A program made the position numbers and the translations under genes. This document shows positions 5,181-9,357 of a stretch of 9,357 nucleotides of DNA, piece by piece. The stretch's first letter is position 1; the number at the start of each line of letters is the position of its first letter. Origin of the DNA: an uncultured Bacilli bacterium (GTDB lineage Bacteria > Bacillota_I > Bacilli_A > RF39 > UBA660); NCBI GenBank assembly GCA_944372275.1, contig CALVYO010000048.1, forward strand, positions 1 to 9,357, written 5' to 3'. The notes beneath the pieces are model-generated. The model was given only the letters and a program-made list of their open reading frames with translations. It had not been told where the DNA came from and did not search any database.

Positions 5181-6428
5181 ATGTATATTAATTGTTCAAA
5201 TAAAGCTTATAATCTGCACATTATTAAAACAGATAAATTTAAAACAATATCAGTTAGAATTAATTTTAAAAAATTATTAGAAAAAAAAGATATAACTTAT
5301 CGTAATCTATTAGGTAAAATATTATTAAATTCCAATAATACTTATAAAACAAAAAGAGATTTAGATATCGAAACAGAAAATTTATATGGCATTGGAATTG
5401 GATGCTCTAATTCATTAATGGGAAATTATATTGTAACTTCATTCAACGCTAATTTTTTAAATGAAAAATATACAGAAGAAGATATGAATAAAAAATCAAT
5501 TGAATTTTTATTAAGTTTATTATTTAATCCTAACATTGAAAATAATGAATTTAAAGATTTTGAGTTAGCTAAAAGATTAGTAACTGATGAAATTGATTCT
5601 TTAAAAGATAACACTAAAAGATATTCTTTACAACGAATGTTTGAAATATTAGGTAAAAATACACCTTTAGAATATAATTCAATTGGTTATAAAGAAGATT
5701 TAGAACCTAATGATTTATATGAATATTATAAAAAAATGCTTAAAAGTGATTTAATCGATATATTTATAATCGGTGATGTGAATGAAGAAAAAATAGTTGA
5801 AATATTTAATAAAAATTTCAATGTCAATACTATTAAAAAACCGGGAATTTCTCATTTTGTAGAACAAACAATAACAAAATTAAATAAAGTAAAAGAAACT
5901 TTACCAATCGAACAAACTAATTTAAATATCGGTTATAAAATAAAAAATTTAACCGAATTTGAAAAACAATATGTTTTATATATTTATACGTTTATTTTAG
6001 GTGGTAGTCCTAATTCAAAATTATTTAGAACGGTAAGAGAAAAAAATAGTTTATGTTATAGTATCAATGCTACCTTTAAAGCAATTTATAATGTTTTATA
6101 TATTACCGTAGGAACTAATAAAGATGATGTTAAAAAATGTTTAAGTTTAATAAAAAAAGAATTCACTAAAATGGGGAAAGGTGATTTTACTGATAATGAT
6201 ATCGAATCAGCTAAAATTACTTATATTAATAGTTTAAAGGATATCGAAGATTATCAAGCAAGTATTTTAAGAATGTATGAAAGTCATATTTATTTTAATT
6301 ATGATTTATTAGATGAAAGAATTGAAAATATTAAAAAAGTAACTAAAGAAGATATTATTAACTTACATAAAAAAATTAATATGGATACTATATTCGTTTT
6401 AGAAGGTGAAAATAATGAAGAAAATTAA
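5181..6428 (+). CDS. M16-family peptidase-like protein, catalytically inactive partner (YmfF-like)
   Basis: This 415-residue protein has the two-lobed M16 (insulinase/pitrilysin) fold pattern but lacks the HxxEH zinc motif where it would be expected, near residues 42-56. It keeps the substrate-binding segment of the C-terminal half, GGSPNSKLFRTVREKNSLCY (274-293), with the conserved Arg286/Tyr293 pair. In M16B heterodimers one subunit provides the zinc site and the other this Arg/Tyr pair, so it should form an active enzyme with the next gene, as proposed for Bacillus YmfF with YmfH. The ATG at 5181 has AAAGGGTGA about five bases upstream. Its stop codon overlaps the start of the partner by 14 bases, which favours coupled, equal expression. 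No signal peptide is visible, so it is likely cytoplasmic. The substrate is unknown. Confidence 0.85.
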   Translation: MYINCSNKAYNLHIIKTDKFKTISVRINFKKLLEKKDITYRNLLGKILLNSNNTYKTKRDLDIETENLYGIGIGCSNSLMGNYIVTSFNANFLNEKYTEEDMNKKSIEFLLSLLFNPNIENNEFKDFELAKRLVTDEIDSLKDNTKRYSLQRMFEILGKNTPLEYNSIGYKEDLEPNDLYEYYKKMLKSDLIDIFIIGDVNEEKIVEIFNKNFNVNTIKKPGISHFVEQTITKLNKVKETLPIEQTNLNIGYKIKNLTEFEKQYVLYIYTFILGGSPNSKLFRTVREKNSLCYSINATFKAIYNVLYITVGTNKDDVKKCLSLIKKEFTKMGKGDFTDNDIESAKITYINSLKDIEDYQASILRMYESHIYFNYDLLDERIENIKKVTKEDIINLHKKINMDTIFVLEGENNEEN

Positions 6429-7680
6429 TTTTAAAAATTTAGATTTAGATTTATTTTATGAAAAACTAGATAATGGTTTAGAAATATTTGTCTTACCTAA
6501 AACAAATGTTAATAATATTTATGTTACTTTTAATACAAAATACGGATCTAATATAAGTGAATTTAAACCAATTGATAAAGATAAAATGATTAAAGTTCCT
6601 TTAGGTATAGCCCATTTTCTAGAACATAAAATGTTCGAACAAGAAGATAATACTGATATATTTGCTTATTATAGTGAAAGAGGCGCTGATTGTAACGCTA
6701 ATACCAATTACACTAAAACTACTTACCTTTTTTCTTGTCCTAACTTTTTAGAAGAAAATATTAATATGTTACTAGATTATGTCCAATCCCCTTATTTTAC
6801 TGATGAAAATGTCGATAAAGAAAAAGGAATAATTACTCAAGAAATTAAAATGTATCAAGATATGCCGGGTACGATGATATATGACAAAATAATCGAGAAT
6901 ACTTTTAAAATTCATCCAATGAAACATCCGATTATCGGTGATATTGAAAATATTAATAAAATTACCAAAGAAGATTTATATACTTGCTATAATACTTTCT
7001 ATCATCCTTCTAATATGTTTGTTGTAGTTACTGGTAATGTTGATCCTAGTGAAACGATAAATATAATTAGAGAGAATCAAAATAAAAAAACATTTAAAAA
7101 AGAAGAAAAAATTAAAATTAAATCTTATAATGAACCAAAAGAAGTTGCTAAAGAAAATGATGAAATAAAATTAAATGTTAGTATTCCTAAATGTGCGATA
7201 TGTTATAAATTAAAAATAGAAAAAAATATTCAAAATATTTTCTATTTACTAACATTGTTTGATTGTAAATTTTCTTCAACTAGTGAATTTGTCCATAATC
7301 TATTAGAAGAAAAAATAATCAATGATAATTTAGCAGTCGATTTTGATGATAGTACTGATTATATTTTAATGTTTGTTTTAGGAGAATCTACTAATCCGCA
7401 AACATTATTAGATAAAATTAAAAAAGAAATGCAAGATTTAAACATTTCCGAAACAGATTTTGAAAGAAAGAAAAAAGTATTGTTAAGTTCAATTATTTAT
7501 ATGACAGAAAATATATTTAGTTTAAATAGTAATATAACAAGTGATATTATAAGATATGGTAAATTTAATGATAGTAAATATAATGATATTAAAAATTTAA
7601 ACTACAAAGATTTTATGAATTTTATTAAAAAAATTGATTTTAAAAATAATACTACTTTAATAATTAATCCAAAAAACTGA
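6415..7680 (+). CDS. M16-family zinc metallopeptidase, catalytic subunit (YmfH-like)
   Basis: This 421-residue peptidase has the inverted zinc motif HxxEH as HFLEH (67-71, in GIAHFLEHKMFEQ), with Glu70 as the catalytic base. The third zinc ligand is Glu143 in TQEIKMYQDMPG. These are the standard M16 active-site elements, and HFLEHKMF is typical of the YmfH group. The ATG at 6415 is chosen over the GTG at 6406, because AAGGTG lies about six bases before the ATG and the GTG lies within that site. The gene overlaps the inactive M16 partner by 14 bases, and the two products should form a heterodimer. No leader peptide is seen. The stop codon TGA lies within the stem of the terminator at 7672-7699. 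In Bacillus the homologous pair lies elsewhere, near ymfM and pgsA; here it is next to sigK. The substrate is unknown. Confidence 0.9.
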   Translation: MKKINFKNLDLDLFYEKLDNGLEIFVLPKTNVNNIYVTFNTKYGSNISEFKPIDKDKMIKVPLGIAHFLEHKMFEQEDNTDIFAYYSERGADCNANTNYTKTTYLFSCPNFLEENINMLLDYVQSPYFTDENVDKEKGIITQEIKMYQDMPGTMIYDKIIENTFKIHPMKHPIIGDIENINKITKEDLYTCYNTFYHPSNMFVVVTGNVDPSETINIIRENQNKKTFKKEEKIKIKSYNEPKEVAKENDEIKLNVSIPKCAICYKLKIEKNIQNIFYLLTLFDCKFSSTSEFVHNLLEEKIINDNLAVDFDDSTDYILMFVLGESTNPQTLLDKIKKEMQDLNISETDFERKKKVLLSSIIYMTENIFSLNSNITSDIIRYGKFNDSKYNDIKNLNYKDFMNFIKKIDFKNNTTLIINPKN

Positions 7681-7699
7681 TGAATTTACATCAGTTTTT
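7672..7699. terminator. Shared bidirectional terminator between the M16 pair and the DUF218 gene
   Basis: AAAAACTGATG (7672-7682) and CATCAGTTTTT (7689-7699) form an 11-bp perfect stem with a 6-base loop, ending in a T run on either strand. The TGA of the M16 gene (7678-7680) and the TGA of the DUF218 gene (7693-7691) each lie in one arm. It should stop both convergent transcripts. Confidence 0.85.
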
Positions 7700-8350
7700 A
7701 TCATTTGTAACATCACCATCACCACTAACAGGAATAACTTCGCCACCATAAGTAGAATTTGGTTTTAATAACGCTTTAACAAAATCTTTATCACGAGCCA
7801 ATATTTCTCTTATTTCTCTTTTAAACTGTCCTGGATAATCTCTTAAATTAGCACTTACTCCATATGCTTCTATTCCTAAATTTTTAGCTATATATAATGC
7901 TCGATATAAATGATATTTTTGAGTTACAATAACGACTTTTTTGACTTCAAATATTTCTTTAGCCCGATACAAACTATCATATGTCGATATACCAGCGTGA
8001 TCCATAAATATATCATTTGATGGTACTCCTTCATTAATCGCATATGTCTTCATAACATTTACTTCATCATAATCATCTTGCATATGATCACCACTCATAA
8101 TAATTTTATTAGATACTTTATTATTATATAAAGTAACACCAGTTAAAATTCTATCTTCTAACATAGGTCTAGGTTGATTACCATATACACCAGCACCTAA
8201 AACTAAAATACAATCAATATCATCTAATTGTTTAGCCTCTTCAATTGTTATTATCTTATTATCATTAGTTAATACAACATAATAATTAATTCCTAATACA
8301 CAAATTATAAATAATATTGTTAAAATTAATAAATATTTTATTATCTTCAT
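7691..8350 (-). CDS. Membrane-anchored DUF218 (SanA/YdcF-like) protein
   Basis: This 219-residue protein has an N-terminal membrane anchor (about residues 5-27) followed by one DUF218 domain facing outward. The domain motifs are in the expected order: CILVLGAGV (47-55), IIMSGDH (83-89), DHAGISTYDS (117-126) and VTQKYHLYRALYIA (142-155). SanA of enteric bacteria belongs to this family and affects envelope permeability, hence the common name vancomycin high temperature exclusion protein; the biochemical activity of the group is not settled. The tail after residue 200 (VSGDGDVTNDKN) is polar and acidic. The ATG at 8350 has AGGTG five bases upstream. It lies 31 bases after the bro gene and may be cotranscribed, although an extended -10 (TGGTAAAAT, 8375-8367) in the gap could serve it alone. 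Confidence 0.85.
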   Translation of the reverse strand: MKIIKYLLILTILFIICVLGINYYVVLTNDNKIITIEEAKQLDDIDCILVLGAGVYGNQPRPMLEDRILTGVTLYNNKVSNKIIMSGDHMQDDYDEVNVMKTYAINEGVPSNDIFMDHAGISTYDSLYRAKEIFEVKKVVIVTQKYHLYRALYIAKNLGIEAYGVSANLRDYPGQFKREIREILARDKDFVKALLKPNSTYGGEVIPVSGDGDVTNDKN

Positions 8351-8366
8351 AAAAACACCTATAACT

Positions 8367-8375
8367 ATTTTACCA
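8367..8375 (-). promoter_or_regulatory. Possible extended -10 promoter of the DUF218 gene
   Basis: The minus strand reads TGGTAAAAT (8375-8367), which fits TGn-TAAAAT, within the 31-base gap between bro and the DUF218 gene. The -35 region is weak. No terminator is visible in the gap, so read-through from bro is also expected. Confidence 0.35.
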
Positions 8376-8381
8376 CATAAA

Positions 8382-9233
8382 TTATTTATTTTCGATTAAT
8401 TTTTCATCTTTATATTCATAGTCTAAATAATTATCTTTAGATATAATAGTTTCTCCTAATTGTTTTTCTAATTCATCACGAGCAACCTTAGCCACATTAC
8501 CACCTATTTTAGCGACTTTTATATTATTACTTAATCCTTTGGGTTTTTGTTTAGAAGCTAATCTTTTAGTTGCCTCTTCACCTAAATCAGCTAATGTTAC
8601 TTCAATACTATCCATATTATCCCTTAAAGATTCTTTTCTTAACCCTTTATATTCTTTGTACTCTTTAGCAGTCATACCTGACCAACTTTTATATATTTCA
8701 TTTGTTAAAATACCATATTCATAATTTTCAGTAATACCATTTTCCTTCCATACATCGGTTAAACTTTTTCTTTGCTGAATTCCCTTTATTCGCTTAGCTA
8801 TCCATAATTCATCGTATCCTTTAGAACGATACAAATCTATTAATCTTTGAATACCAAGTGAAGGATCAAATACTTCATCAATTCTTTCACTACCTAATTT
8901 AGCTAACCAAAGTTTCACTGGTTCGGCATTTTTACTTGGTATTGATTCAATTATTCTAAACATTCCTTCGATGTCTACGACATCAGTCAAACGATATTTA
9001 CCATCTTGGGCTTTCAATTTCAACTGGTGACAATTTGTCACCGTTTCATTTCCTTCTTCTTTTAATCTTTGTTTTAATTTATTCCAATATTTTCTTCCAT
9101 CTTTACTTTCTGATAAAATACCTACAATATCAACCACACTAATATAATATTTTTCAGTTTCTTTATCCCAAATAGTCCTAATATTTTCATTATTAAATAT
9201 TTTATTAATTAAATATGTTTTATCTTGCTTCAT
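8382..9233 (-). CDS. BRO-N domain protein, phage antirepressor-like
   Basis: This 283-residue protein carries an N-terminal BRO-N domain, about residues 15-112: IRTIWDKETEKYYISVVDIV (18-37), then the VTNCHQLKLKAQDGKYRLTD block (65-84) and the segment ending in VKLWLAKLGSERIDE (106-120). Such domains are found in phage antirepressors and in stand-alone bacterial proteins related to DinD; they are thought to bind DNA. The C-terminal half (about 125-260) is Lys/Glu-rich and mostly helical, as in the long stand-alone form seen in gut Bacillota. The ATG at 9233 has a near-perfect GAAGGAGG site only a few bases upstream, and a strong promoter precedes it. No integrase, repressor or other phage gene is visible around it. 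The base mix seems somewhat less AT-rich than its neighbours, which suggests transfer. Its role (antirepression, damage response) is inferred from the family only. Confidence 0.82.
   Translation of the reverse strand: MKQDKTYLINKIFNNENIRTIWDKETEKYYISVVDIVGILSESKDGRKYWNKLKQRLKEEGNETVTNCHQLKLKAQDGKYRLTDVVDIEGMFRIIESIPSKNAEPVKLWLAKLGSERIDEVFDPSLGIQRLIDLYRSKGYDELWIAKRIKGIQQRKSLTDVWKENGITENYEYGILTNEIYKSWSGMTAKEYKEYKGLRKESLRDNMDSIEVTLADLGEEATKRLASKQKPKGLSNNIKVAKIGGNVAKVARDELEKQLGETIISKDNYLDYEYKDEKLIENK
9026..9042. repeat. 17-base perfect palindrome within the bro gene
   Basis: GGTGACAA (9026-9033), a central T (9034) and TTGTCACC (9035-9042) form a perfect odd-length palindrome. It codes for the family's VTNCH block, so protein conservation may explain part of it. 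It could also be a protein-binding site, as antirepressor genes sometimes carry operators. Confidence 0.6.
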
Positions 9234-9261
9234 ATTCCTCCTTCTAAACTCCTACAAACAA

Positions 9262-9290
9262 ATTATATCATACATATATTTGCTCATCAA
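9262..9290 (-). promoter_or_regulatory. Strong sigma-A promoter of bro
   Basis: On the minus strand TTGATG (9290-9285) and a perfect TATAAT (9267-9262) are 17 bases apart, with TGA directly before the -10, giving an extended -10. Transcription should begin near 9255, leaving a leader of about 22 bases with GAAGGAGG. No LexA-type box is seen over it. Confidence 0.72.
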
Positions 9291-9325
9291 TAAATAATTT
9301 TAAACTTAATTACTAATATTTTTTG

Positions 9326-9357
9326 TATAATAAAAGTTGTAACATATAAATTACAAC
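9326..9357 (+). promoter_or_regulatory. Outward promoter element with operator-like inverted repeat
   Basis: A perfect TATAAT (9326-9331) on the plus strand is followed by GTTGTAA (9336-9342), eight bases, and TTACAAC (9351-9357), a perfect 7-8-7 inverted repeat lying where transcription would begin. The -35 is poor. The arrangement suggests a repressor-controlled gene starting beyond the window. The inner TGTAA-N8-TTACA is one base longer than the GlnR/TnrA pattern, so the regulator is not identified. Confidence 0.45.

Noticed and set aside
5098..5280. 60-codon plus-strand frame over the divergent promoter
   Set aside because: It overlaps the start of the M16 gene in another frame and covers its promoter and ribosome binding site; no family features.
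5426..5614. 62-codon minus-strand frame inside the first M16 gene
   Set aside because: Antisense shadow of a clear coding region, with no ribosome binding site.
6406..6414. GTG start of the second M16 gene at 6406
   Set aside because: The GTG is part of the AAGGTG ribosome binding site of the ATG at 6415.
8539..8724. 61-codon plus-strand frame inside bro
   Set aside because: Antisense shadow of the bro reading frame.
9336..9357. GlnR/TnrA box
   Set aside because: The half-sites are similar but the spacer is eight bases rather than seven, and no nitrogen gene is visible in the window.
1..9357. Mollicute genetic code (TGA as Trp)
   Set aside because: Several genes end naturally at TGA at the expected protein length, two of them inside terminator stems.

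Overview
The window is a strongly AT-rich chromosomal segment of a Bacillota-type (low-GC Gram-positive) bacterium. The evidence is the AT-rich codon use, AGGAGG-like ribosome binding sites before almost every gene, consensus sigma-A promoters, many with a TGn extended -10, an intact SigK-type sporulation sigma factor, and a YmfF/YmfH-like M16 peptidase pair. TGA is used as a stop codon by several genes (nagZ-like, the second M16 gene, the DUF218 gene), so the standard bacterial code applies and this is not a code-4 mollicute. I cannot name the genus from sequence alone.

Layout: (1) Bases 1-74 hold a tRNA-Lys(CUU) lacking only its first two bases, with a terminator at 86-108 that lies inside the 3' end of the opposing gene. 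(2) Bases 84-3011, minus strand, form a two-gene operon: a half-size ABC exporter followed by a secreted or lipid-anchored GH3 beta-N-acetylhexosaminidase (NagZ type), with its own promoter. (3) Bases 3076-3870, minus strand, encode a Fic-domain AMP transferase with a built-in N-terminal inhibitory motif. (4) Bases 3871-4383 contain no gene from the standard track but are the most interesting part: a compact module resembling a type I toxin-antitoxin of the Fst/par kind. A 30-residue hydrophobic peptide gene lies on the minus strand with its ribosome binding site locked in a hairpin. A convergent small RNA on the plus strand ends at a strong terminator over the toxin stop codon and carries a 12-base sequence complementary to the toxin leader. 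A possible gene remnant lies between this module and fic. (5) Bases 4384-5076, minus strand, encode SigK with a pro-sequence and no interruption. (6) Bases 5181-7680, plus strand, encode the two M16-family proteins, first an inactive partner and then the HxxEH zinc peptidase, overlapping by 14 bases. (7) A bidirectional terminator at 7672-7699 is shared with the opposing genes: a membrane-anchored DUF218 (SanA/YdcF-like) protein, and upstream of it a stand-alone BRO-N/antirepressor-like protein. (8) The last 116 bases hold the bro promoter and, at the very edge, an outward-facing -10 with a perfect 7-8-7 inverted repeat that may be an operator for a gene beyond the window.

The genes fall into envelope or cell-wall work (ABC exporter, NagZ-like hydrolase, DUF218 protein), developmental control (SigK), proteolysis (M16 pair) and mobile or conflict-type functions (Fic, the Fst-like module, BRO). 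The Fic protein and the Fst-like module lie side by side just downstream of sigK, so this stretch looks like a small accessory site. Promoter and small-RNA calls are pattern-based inferences; the protein family calls rest on visible motifs.
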